Source: Solicoccozyma terricola (taxonomy: Eukaryota > Basidiomycota > Tremellomycetes > Filobasidiales > Piskurozymaceae). From it: a stretch of 64,000 bases of DNA. A model generated the notes under the pieces. That model was not told where the DNA came from, searched no databases, and was given only the letters and a program-made list of their open reading frames with translations. The position numbers were made by a program, and so were the translations under genes. The stretch lies in assembly GCA_001600875.1 (NCBI GenBank), contig BCLD01000005.1, forward strand, positions 62,522 through 126,521, given 5' to 3'. Below are positions 55,145-64,000 of this stretch, piece by piece (within the stretch, counting starts at the first letter, position 1; each line of letters starts with the position of its first letter).

Positions 55145-55814
55145 CACTGCTAACAGAGCGCCACACAGCCTCCTCTACCGTCAGTGCCACTCCCGTCTTC
55201 AAATGCCTCTTGATGATCCTCCGTCTGACCGTGTCCTCATCAATGCTAATCCAGCAACGTCGCCGCATTTTTCCAAGGCTCTATCGCCAGAGACGTATAA
55301 ACCCTCGACCAACACGATCCGGTGCTCTGGTAAGAGCGCCAATCCAGCCGGAAGCGGATCCTTGAGAGCGTGAGAGAAGGTTGGTGCGTAGATGATGTCA
55401 CTGCTGGGAGCGGCAATCCGCTGCATAAAGCTGAGAAGGCCTCGCCATCGAACGTGTCGTGCGCACCACGGCGAGGGCATCATATGGTAACCAGGAGGGA
55501 ATGAGACGACCAGAGCAATGTAGTACCGCTCGTACCCACTTGAAATGAATCCAACTGTGGTTTCACCGCGGTTAGTAGGGAGAATCGTGCTCATCGGGCA
55601 CCCACATTTTCCCTGGAATAGTGCCACCAGGCCATGCTGACGCGAACGGCGACGCACGAATCTGCCCGTCGGTTTATTTACTCACAAAGGGCCTGGACGA
55701 AGACGGATTTCCCGCTGCCTGGGATGCCCGTGACACCACATAGCAGCCTGCGAGGAGCCACCCCTCAGACTTGATGAGCAGCTGCAGTGCGCATTCCTCG
55801 ATGGCAGCTTGCAT
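55145..55814 (-). pseudogene. P-loop kinase of the YFH7/uridine-kinase type, frameshifted
   Basis: Family parts are all present on the minus strand but scattered over frames. RRLLCGVTGIPGSGKSVFVQ (P loop) is followed by a GTAAAT intron. TFDGEAF and FMQRIAAPSSDIIYAPTFSH, ALKDPLPAGLALLPEHRIVL, VEGLYVS come next, then IEPWKNAATLLD and SIDEDTVRRRIIKRHLKTGV. At least three frame changes (near 55450, 55285 and 55260) are not explained by GT-AG introns. The intact enzyme would phosphorylate a small hydroxyl substrate. The ATG at 55814 (MQAAIEECALQLL) is the likely start. 54785-55144 to the left has a C-rich homopolymer (55058-55073) and no gene. Confidence 0.65.
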
Positions 55815-56328
55815 GACTCGGGGAGGTGGGACTTGGTAGCGTCTTCACAATTCGTCTATCACACAGAGACTGATACGTTCTACATCGAAGCCGGGAAGAC
55901 CATCAAGTCCATCTGCAGCAACTGCTCCAGCCCGTCCGTATCCCACTGGGAGAACGGTTGTCCGTTCCCGAATATTTCAAAGCTGAGGCGGAGGTATGTT
56001 AGCGATTGTTTCCGGGCACTGGAAAACGGCCGTCGCCTGCCTCACCAGTAACGGTCGACGTCTAGAGCGGCAGGTGCAAACGCGCCTTCCATCGCGAGGT
56101 CATCTCCGTAAACGATCGAGGGCTGACCGCTCTCGGCACTGTCAGGTCCGGGATGTGGTGGCGCGGCGGCGAGTATGCTCTCCAGGATATGCGCGCAGGA
56201 TTGGCCGAGCTGTGTGTTACAACGTCAGAGAGGTCGTCATGCAGTCGCTCCCAACGTACCGGTTGTACTGATCTGAGTTCCCGGAACTGTTCTGCTGTAG
56301 ACAAGAGAACCTGGGGTAGGGGACTCGA
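55815..56328. other. Possible last exons of the regulator, unassigned
   Basis: A minus frame (56304-56062) reads TAEQFRELRSVQPVRWERLH, WRAYSPPRHHIPDLTVPRA. It may continue the Zn2Cys6 gene, but I could not place the splice sites. Confidence 0.3.
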
Positions 56329-58920
56329 TCAGCCATAGATGACACGTCTTGTGGCGTGTCTGCCGCCACCCACCTCACGCCACAACACAGCGTCCACAGC
56401 GCCCGGCTCCCATACCACGGACAGTAGGAGAGTAAGACAACTCTGGAAGGCAAAGAAAAGAGTGTACCACTCGAGCCCGCGTTCATGAGTGACGTCCGCG
56501 TGCATGTACTTTCCAATATCGGCTAGGTTCTCCAAGGCCAGGCAGCGGCAGATTCTGCGCGTCATCTTTCAGCAGCTGGTGTCGAGGCAACTACTTGAAC
56601 ACCCACTTAATTGCCTCACGCACACCAGCAGACAGCTGCTTTTGTCTTCTCGCATCCCACGCCGCCGTGAGGAGAACCGGGCGATAGAGGATGGCACGAA
56701 AGTCCCGGATACGCCACAGCGTGATAGAGCAAGCGCGATGCCAAGCGCTCTTGGGGTCCGGATGTCGAACAAAGTCAGGAAGGGCGTGAAAGGCGTCGAG
56801 GATTCTCGCGTCGTACCGCTTGATGCGGTCGAGAGATGGGGCCGGATTGGCGCAAAGGATGTTGTCGTGGATCGAGCTGGTGACTTGCGCCATGTGCCCT
56901 TGCGCGATGAGCGACGAGTATAATGTGATGTCGCCCGATTCGATAGGCATGGACGTGGTGGACACCGTGACGTGCTGCACAGGCAACGTCAGCCCCACGC
57001 CCTCACTCCTCGCATCCCAGGCCTTACCTCGTCATTGACATTCAGCGGCAACGCCATGTTTGAGAGATGAGAGGTGCCTAGTCCACAAGGTCGTCCGAAA
57101 GTCACAGAGCAGCCAGCCTCCGATGCTACGAGGCAACACCACACTCGCTTGCGCGTCTCGGCTTCGAGCGGCTTGTGCAAAGATGATGGCGGCAAGTGTA
57201 GGCCCTGGTAGAGAAATCGTGCATGAGGATTCGCGTGCCGCCTTCGTGCGAGGCAACTACTTGCCAATCCTATGGCCATGCGTAGGGCCAGACCGCTGTA
57301 AGGTATGGGCAGATTAGCAAAGCCGTCGTCCTCTGCAAAGCAAGGCATTCTCACAGGCAGACATATCCGGAATTTGGCCTGTTGCTTCGCTGAAGATAGT
57401 TCGCCATGATTGCGATACCTTGCACCAGCTGAAGCGTCCCTCTGTCCATCAGCTCGCTCGAAAGTGCCTGCCGTGCCACCTCATAGAACCGTTCACCGTC
57501 TGGGTCCGTAGGAGAGCTGGCCAAGTCGAAGGCGCCCATGGCGAAGATCTGAATGAGGAGACAGCCCTCAGCGGACTTTTCCGGCCGCTTCCCATCCTAC
57601 ACGTTCACCATGTACAGCAAAAGTCTCGTGCCAGCCTTATCTGTGATCGGCATGGCACCCCACACCTGCGCGCGTATTGACGGCTCGTGTACAATTGGCG
57701 TGAGATGATCTGGGCAATTCAGCATCAGGCCGCGGCCAGCTCGGTAGGTGGCCCGCCACTCACGGAAATGCCGAAAGTAGGAATCTATCAATGGCAATGT
57801 CTCCGCCTGTGGTGGTAACGGCAAATGCCTCTCCGAGAATGCCATGGTGTCCAAGTAGTGTCCAGCTGGCTGGTGGTCTGGTCGAAGGGATGGGGCGGCG
57901 TTCGAAGACGGTTCATCAACGTGAAGAGGATGAGCAGCGCTAGTCTTGCTCAAGCGACGGATCGCATTGAGAAAGGTCGCACCGGAAGAGAGGCCTGCTC
58001 AGGATGCAAAAGTTTGAGATTGCTCGCCAGATGCCTCGCGATGCCTCGAACAACGTCGCTCACCGAGGTAGCTCACACCCTGCGCACTCTTGGCCAAGCT
58101 GGCCATACCATCTAGAGCACTAGTGCGATCAGTACCCTCCGTAATGTTATAAAAAGCTCCAACCGCTGCCGAAGTGGACCCAGATACTTGATGGACCAAG
58201 CGATCTTCATGCCACTCGTACGAATCCACCGGGTCATCAGGTGAGTAGACTTGCGGAGTTGTGCGATCTGCGGCGTCAGCAAGTCTAGGTGATCCTGTCC
58301 GAGTGATGGGCGGTAACGGATTGCTTCGCTGGACAGCCCGCCGTTAGCCGTGTATGAGGTTGCTAGCGTGCCATAATCTCACCACGATTCGTCCCACAGT
58401 TTCCATACGGATCGTTCCCATCGCCACCTCGCCCTGCATTCGCAAAGCTTCAGCAGCGGTATCAAGAGAGTACTGAGGGAAGAGGCCATCCCAGACGCGC
58501 AAATAGCGGTGGATTCTGAGTCGTCACCACTGATCACCATCAGTTGAAGAGCTTTGGAAGTCATTTTTTGGAACGCGATCCTCACCTCTCCTCCAGCTCC
58601 GTCATTCTCGCTCTGGTCAACGGCGAGCGTTGTGGGACGCCGCTACGGACACATTGTTTTTCATCCACGACACACCGTCCACACGGCGTCTTGTTATCAC
58701 ATCCGAGCTTGCGTGTACCTGAGAAAAGACAGTGGGTTAAGCGGTAGTCCACACCAAGGTGGGAGACATGTCTCTTACGACACCGATCGCACGCGATGGC
58801 CAACGCCGTCCTTCCTCGCTTGACCGGGAGCTCATCGTCGGCGGAAGAGACACTCGTTGCAGGACGCTTGGAGCGAGATGACTGGCCATCGTATATGGTG
58901 AGCGACGTTCGTTCGGACAT
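56329..58920 (-). CDS. Zn2Cys6 transcription factor with fungal-specific domain
   Basis: ATG at 58920 gives MSERTSLTIYDGQSS. The binuclear zinc cluster CDRCRTRKLGCDNKTPCGRC, with its sixth Cys in VVDEKQC, is completed only after a GTAAGA intron. Later exons carry the fungal transcription-factor domain: LIDSYFRHFHHLTPIVHEPS, FAMGAFDLASSPTDPDGERF, LVQGIAIMANYLQRSNRPN, GYVCLGLALRMAIGL, GCSVTFGRP and GLEWYTLFFAFQSCLTLLL. About ten introns are needed. One, GCAAGT to CTACCAG (57268-57209, 60 nt), is a GC-AG intron that is also in frame if kept. The C-terminus after WREVGGG is uncertain. It probably regulates a nearby catabolic gene, since the intact oxidoreductase and the SDR flank it. Confidence 0.8.
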
Positions 58921-59215
58921 GGCGGAAGTCGGTTTGATGTGGATTCGCCGCCACGATTAAACAGATGTCGGTCGACTGAGCTCCATCGTTGTATTGGTCA
59001 CGTGATTCAGTTCAATCTTTCCCGATCCGGACACGAATCTTTCTTCAAGAACATCTGGACAATGTATGCAGGGTATCTGGTTATCTGCCGTTGTTCTAGG
59101 ATGGTTGGGACTCTCTACTGTCACTTTGTCTATAGAACCACGCTCTTTTCTTGCCTGTTTCTGTGATATTCGAATTCACCCCTGTTTACACACCATTTCT
59201 TGGGGTACCTCCTGC

Positions 59216-59368
59216 TGTTGAATATCGGCACTCTTCACGTGTCTAGGTTATCGTGGCTGCGTCGCGTCCATCTCAACTGCTTTACTCGCCTCACCACCAA
59301 ATGGGTTCTCTACTCTTCAACATCACTATAGTTGCTGAGGCAGAGATCCCAGTCCATTCCTCTTAACA
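59216..59368 (+). mobile_element. Solo LTR-C with perfect 5-bp target duplication
   Basis: TGTTGAATATCGGCACTC to CTCTTAACA, 153 bp, flanked by CCTGC at 59211-59215 and 59369-59373. Intact ends and TSD show insertion as a full element followed by LTR-LTR recombination. Confidence 0.9.
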
Positions 59369-59373
59369 CCTGC

Positions 59374-61117
59374 AGCCATCCTTGTAGTCTATCCAGACGA
59401 CTCCGAATCGAGCGGTATAACCTTCTTGCCCTGTTGCCAACAATCTCTGTCAGCGCCGTGCCCCGAGGTCAGTTCCTCCCATCACTGGCCTTCGAAATTG
59501 GTTGGATGCGAGGTGGCATAATTCTATGGAACAGTCGCCGACCGAGTCAAGAATGGTGACGGACACCGACGCAGGCCGACAGTCACAGATTTCCCCGACG
59601 ATGGACTTACATGATGATATGCCCCGCTGCGTCTTCATAAACCAGAGCTTGCAGCAATAGACCACGAATAACTGGGTACACGAACCTGCCGCATCCCTAT
59701 GCCAGTTAGTGAAGCAACCAGCAGTCGCCAGCTCGCTAAGAATCGAGATGCCTTTCAGCTTTCAATACACGGTTCCGTACATTGCAGCGGAGTCCGCATC
59801 ATTCGACGAACGGGCCAGCATTGCCTGTGTTCGAGCCTGGACGTCAGCAAAGTTCAGTGAGACCTGAACACAATGGGAATGGAACGTACTGTGTCGCATC
59901 GTCATACCAGCGTCGTATGTCATGCTCTCTCCCCTTTGCGACGTCGCCAAGGACTTCATGTAGCAATAAGCAATTGAAGCAGTCGCTTCTGATTTCAGGG
60001 ATGCATCTCGTCTTTTGAAGCGCCAGCTGTGTTAGATAGATGCGGAGAGATTGTATCTGGATCGGGATCTATTGAGGCAGTACCCAGTGGGCAGTAACGC
60101 GGGGCTCAACATCGGTACATCGGTTTATCTTACGATATGGTGGTCATCTCGTACCGGTTACTCACTCTGAATATCATTCAACTTCTCTGAATCACCTAAT
60201 CCCACGGCGTTCCATACCTCTTTCCATTCGTTGAGACAGCTCGATAGGCATGCTTCACAAGCACCACAATTCCATCTGAGAGACACCGACTGCAAAAGTA
60301 AGTCAGTCCTCCCTCGTTTGTTTGTATTGGGTCGGAATGCACGCTGTTCGCCGCACTGACACTCTATAGCTCATTCAAACCGGATCGCTAGAGGCGTCCA
60401 CGATCTTGAGGGATGAGGGCGTATATTGCCGCAGTAGGTTAAGCACGAGCTGCCGGTTGTGCTCGCCGGATTGGCGCATAGATCGTGGAGTGATGTGAAC
60501 TTTCAATGTTTCCGTTTGCGCTTGCGATTTCCAAGGGAGGTGGCGGCTGCGTGTTGTTTTGCAATTGGTGAAGCCAACTTCCTCTTCTCTAGCCGCGGCG
60601 ACTATTGTCGGGGCCAGCTCGTCGGTCCGATTCGAGATTCGAAGGCAATTGAAGTAGGTATGTCGCATCTTCTTCGATATCAACCACGTCCCAAGGACGG
60701 AATCGCACCGTGAGTAAGTCCACTTGAGCCTACACCAAGCGGTACAAACGTCAAGAGGAATGGATCTGGGAGAGGGCTGGTGCTCGTCTGAAGTTATCGT
60801 AGGTCAGCGGCTAAATTTTGTCTTGCAATCGCCGGCGGCGGGCGCACATTGATCGGAAGCTCGAGTGCCTCACGGGCTCCTGATCCTTTGGACCCGGTTT
60901 TGCCGCTTTGGTTAACACCAAAGAATTGGACAACCGGTTCGCTTTCTGAAGGACTGGAAGGACTGCTGGCAACAATGGAAGAGCAGTCCAGCACTAGCTA
61001 AAAATAGAATGAAATGTCCCAGAGTCGGCAGTACACCTCGAGCTAACTTTCACGTGCCTTGACAAGTTCCGAAACCGGCCTTGTCCCTGCCCCGCACCCT
61101 CCGAGCACGTGGCCGTC
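59374..61117. other. Mostly unassigned; two coding-like minus segments
   Basis: On the minus strand, 60994-60794 (SSIVASSPSSPSESEPVVQF, GAREALELPINVRPPPAIA) and 60640-60378 (TLKVHITPRSMRQSGEHNRQ, VLNLLRQYTPSSLKIVDASS) look like exons of one gene of unknown family. They lie downstream of the oxidoreductase on the same strand. Nothing else is recognised. Confidence 0.3.
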
Positions 61118-62628
61118 TCAGGTTTCCCCCGATTTCCGGATTTCCCATGTGAATTGGTACGTCCTCAAACCGTCTTCGAAAGTACTCAGTATCCCGTCGC
61201 TCTTTCCGAGGTCCACTGCATCGACCATCTCGCTGATTTCGGTGTAAAACGGGTCATCCGAATCGTACCTGCGGATCTCTGGAAAGAACATATTTCAGAT
61301 GTGAACTGCGTTTCGCGTAGCATACCACGTACCTTCTCCCTGGAGACCTGGTCTCCGGATGTACAAGACGGGAGCATTATACGGATCGACCAATTTCAAC
61401 CGGTAGCCATCCGCGATGACCTCAATTTCAGTGTCGTATGTCGTACCTGCGAGCAAAACCAACCGTCCAGCTCAGCTGCCATTTAGGCGTCAACGGTTCA
61501 GAACGCACCATGCAAAGCAACGCTATGCATCAGCGTCCCAACAGCTCCACTCTCGTACGTCCAGATCGCTGTTGTGATCCTCGGTATACGGTTCTCGGGA
61601 TTGATCACGCTTTCATCAAATCGCTGTGCGCGCAGTTTGCCAGCCGGCGTCGAATGCTCTACTGTGTGTGCAGAAACGGACGACAGGTCGACCTCACCGC
61701 CAAAGTAACGGGAGAGATCGGCAAAATGGGTAGCCTGCTCAATTACTGGCCCTTGGGACTGTGATTTGTCCCACCATGGGAACTTTTGAGCGAATTCGCT
61801 GGTAGGCAGGGATGTCAGCGACAGGTAAAGGGAATTGGCAGCTTACCGACTCTCACTAAGCCATCGTGTATCGAGCATTGGTCGCCATCACTGCGAGGCC
61901 GTTCTCCTTGAGGATCTGTCTGTTGGTGGGATATCGAACATCATCACCCTGCGGATTGTGGTTGATTGTGGTTTTGCGACGACTGCGCTCACTTGATATC
62001 CGCGCATGCCTGAAGATACCTCAGCATGTATCCCACGGCGACGATATTTCCGTTGCCCTTCCCATTTCTATCCGCCAACTTCCTGCTGACCTCTACAGCT
62101 TCGTCGATGGACTCGAAGGGTCCCGTCGTCACAGGCTTCTCGCAGAAGAGAGCGATGGATGGGAAGGCTTCGAGTAAAGCCAGCTCGGCGTTCCTGCCTC
62201 GCGCGAGCTGACCTCGGAATTGAGGTGGGATGCCAAGTATGGCAAGTCTGCCGCACGGGCTTCTGTCAGTATATTTTAATGCAGCATGTATGGTAACCCT
62301 CACCTAGGTGTCAAGTCGGCAATCAAAGAAGCGCCGGCCTCCTGGATGCTGGAGAACACCTTGGTATCATCGTAGCTACCTCCAATTATCTTACGCTTGT
62401 CCTGCAGGACAGAAATCGCTCTGGAGGTATCAATATCGACCAAACCAACAACCCGGAGGCGATCTCCGAGCTTCTGCTCTAGGCGCTTGGTGTGATTCCA
62501 TGGTCCCTCGACGGAACCTGGCAGGACGGGTCAGCCCATGACCAGCTGGACAGCGATGAGACGGACAAACCAAAATTGATCTCGCCAGCACCCACAAGCA
62601 GGACATTGAAGAGGTTGGAGTTGTTCAT
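61118..62628 (-). CDS. Gfo/Idh/MocA-family oxidoreductase
   Basis: Seven exons (62628-62571, 62517-62304, 62247-61993, 61919-61857, 61798-61509, 61446-61333, 61278-61118) give 384 residues in one frame. The Rossmann domain has FNVLLVGAGEINFGSVEGPW, RVVGLVDIDTSRA, IADLTPRLAILGIPPQFRG and the EKP motif (FCEKPVTTGPFE). The catalytic half has VAVGYMLRYLQA, KQILKENGLAVMATNARY, PWWDKSQSQGPVIEQATHFA, DLSRYFGGEVD and TTAIWTYESGAVGTLMHSV. The enzyme uses NAD(P) on a sugar-like or polyol substrate; the exact one is unknown. All introns are GT-AG, 50-75 nt. No damage is seen. It may belong with the divergent SDR and the Zn2Cys6 regulator. Confidence 0.9.
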
Positions 62629-62852
62629 GTTTGAATACTCGGGATGCCCAGCGTTGTCTGTCGTTTCGTCATGCCATCTATATACGTCGCATAGGATGCC
62701 TACCGATTATCAAGTCACGTGGGTCGGACGACAGCTCTCCGCTGAGCGGAAGTTTGTATTCCGACAGCTCTTCAGGTGAGCGGGGGATCGAGTCCGCACG
62801 GCTTCACGTGTGTCCTGGAATTCCATCCAAATTAGTTGATTATTGAGATAGC

Positions 62853-63005
62853 TGTTAAGAGGAATGGACTGGGATCTCTGCCTCAGCAACTATAGTGATG
62901 TTGAAGAGTAGAGAACCCAATTGGTGGTGAGGCGAGTAAAGCAGTTGAGATGGACGCGACGTAGCCATGATAACCTAGACACGTGAAGAGTGCTGATATT
63001 CAACA
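62853..63005 (-). mobile_element. Solo LTR-C with perfect 5-bp target duplication
   Basis: This is a 153-bp copy in minus orientation, flanked by ATAGC at 62848-62852 and 63006-63010. It has the same length as the 59216 copy. Confidence 0.9.
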
Positions 63006-63010
63006 ATAGC

Positions 63011-63722
63011 ATCCAGACAAATCTGGGAACCTGCTGTTGAAATCGAGACGCATCCGGTCATAGAACAGTAGGCAACAGGACTCGAGATGGAAAGAAGGTT
63101 GGAAGCACGAATGTCGCAAGGACTAGTGTGAGACAAGGAAGTGAGACAGGGAAACAATGGATCTAAGTGCATTCCATTGTTATAGGTCACAACACTATTG
63201 TTGACTTGGGCAGAAGGGTAACCGACTTCTCTGTTGTTTCTAAAGCCGCTCCTGCATCTATATATTCACGGTAAGCGAGCTAGAGATCGTCGTTGTATCC
63301 AAAAAGGACCCATATCCAATACTTTCACCTGGCTACAACCATTGTCGAACAACACCTATCGACATCGTGATGTCGGCGAAAGTCATAAGAGGGTAGTTTC
63401 CAAGGCATTCACTCTCCGCTTTCCACCTACGGCAGCTTCATTACCCATTTTTAAGGGATGAGATGGGTTGCCTATTTGCCAACGAACGTTGCATGTGTGG
63501 CGTTCGAAGCAAAGTTTACCACTCTGCAGTTGGTCCACATAAAGATTCAGCTTGTTCTAGCTTTGAAATCCTCCAAACACCCAACCAGCCAGTCGTACCC
63601 GTACCACAACGGAACACACGTTCGAGTCAGTCTTGCCGTTGTGCTGCTGTGATGCCGTCCTCCGTCCTCATGGTGATGGCTGATGGTAGTTTGCCTGTTC
63701 GCATTTGACGATTCGGTAGATC
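63011..63722. other. No recognisable gene
   Basis: Short frames on both strands without domain support. The stretch separates a solo LTR-C from the 3' LTR of the next element. Confidence 0.45.
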
Positions 63723-64000
63723 TGTTAAGAGGAATGGACTGGGATCTCTGCCTCAGCAACTATAGTAAGGTTGAAGAGTAGTAGTTACAAGAGAGCCTAC
63801 CTGGGATCTCTGCCTCAGCAACTATAGTAAGGTTGAAGAGTAGAGAACCCATTTGGTGGTGAGGCGAGTAAAGCAGTTGAGATGGACGCGACGCAGCCAT
63901 GATAACCTAGACACGTGAAGAGTGCCGATATTCAACACACCCCCTCGCTCGAGCGTGGGAGGCAGGAGAGCTGGGTTTTGGCATCCAGGCCCAGGTGGTG
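63723..64000 (-). mobile_element. 3' LTR-C and Pol end of a copia element leaving the window
   Basis: The LTR (63937-63723, 215 bp) has LTR-C ends but is about 60 bp longer through an internal duplication of GATCTCTGCCTCAGCAACTA with TAGTTACAAGAGAGCC between the copies. On its 5' side the minus strand reads HHLGLDAKTQLSCLPRSSEG before the purine tract GAGCGAGGGGGTG, which is the end of a Pol frame and a polypurine tract. The body of the element should lie beyond 64000. Confidence 0.8.

Overview
The window is a repeat-rich piece of a filamentous or yeast-like fungal nuclear genome, most consistent with a basidiomycete. The evidence is intron-dense genes with short GT-AG introns, a Dal5-type permease, a Zn2Cys6 regulator, CHAT and NACHT/WD40-type genes, and CCCTAA telomere-type repeats. 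A mitochondrial nad1 fragment reads TGA as Trp. The class is inferred only. Single Ns and one 100-N gap show a draft assembly. Initiation codons were chosen as ATG; several long open frames begin at GTG just after a splice acceptor and are really internal exons.

Left part (1-20.6 kb): mostly broken Ty1/copia elements and solo LTRs of several families, called here LTR-A to LTR-D. Between them lie three genes of the kind used in fungal self/non-self recognition and cell death. These are a DUF2235 (Tle1-like) alpha/beta hydrolase (8.4-10.6 kb), a truncated NACHT/WD40-type gene cut by a short retroposon with a perfect 16-bp target duplication (12.2-13.2 kb), and a CHAT (caspase-like) pseudogene (16.5-18.3 kb) that contains the assembly gap and telomere-type repeats.

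Middle part (21.8-45.3 kb): this holds most of the working genes. They are a 19-exon Dal5-type permease (minus), a PH-domain protein (plus), a 5'-truncated sugar-transporter pseudogene (plus), an intronless bacterial-looking SDR (plus), an ORF of possible Erf4/Golgin-A7 type just behind a solo LTR, and a membrane protein. A secreted phospholipase C/acid-phosphatase-type enzyme faces a truncated phosphatase across a shared upstream region, and a secreted Cys-rich protein follows. A dispersed unit with an Ala/Thr/Pro-rich ORF, bordered by a recurring 19-bp palindrome, occurs at 15.9, 37.0-38.1, 48.4-49.1 and 52.7 kb.

Right part (46-64 kb): broken copia gag and pol, a nuclear copy of mitochondrial nad1, a truncated PHO85-type cyclin joined to an oxidoreductase fragment, and then a metabolic-looking group. 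That group is an SDR (plus), a decayed P-loop kinase (minus), a Zn2Cys6 transcription factor (minus) and an intact Gfo/Idh/MocA oxidoreductase (minus). Two LTR-C solo LTRs here keep perfect 5-bp target duplications, and the window ends at the 3' LTR of another copia element that continues to the right.
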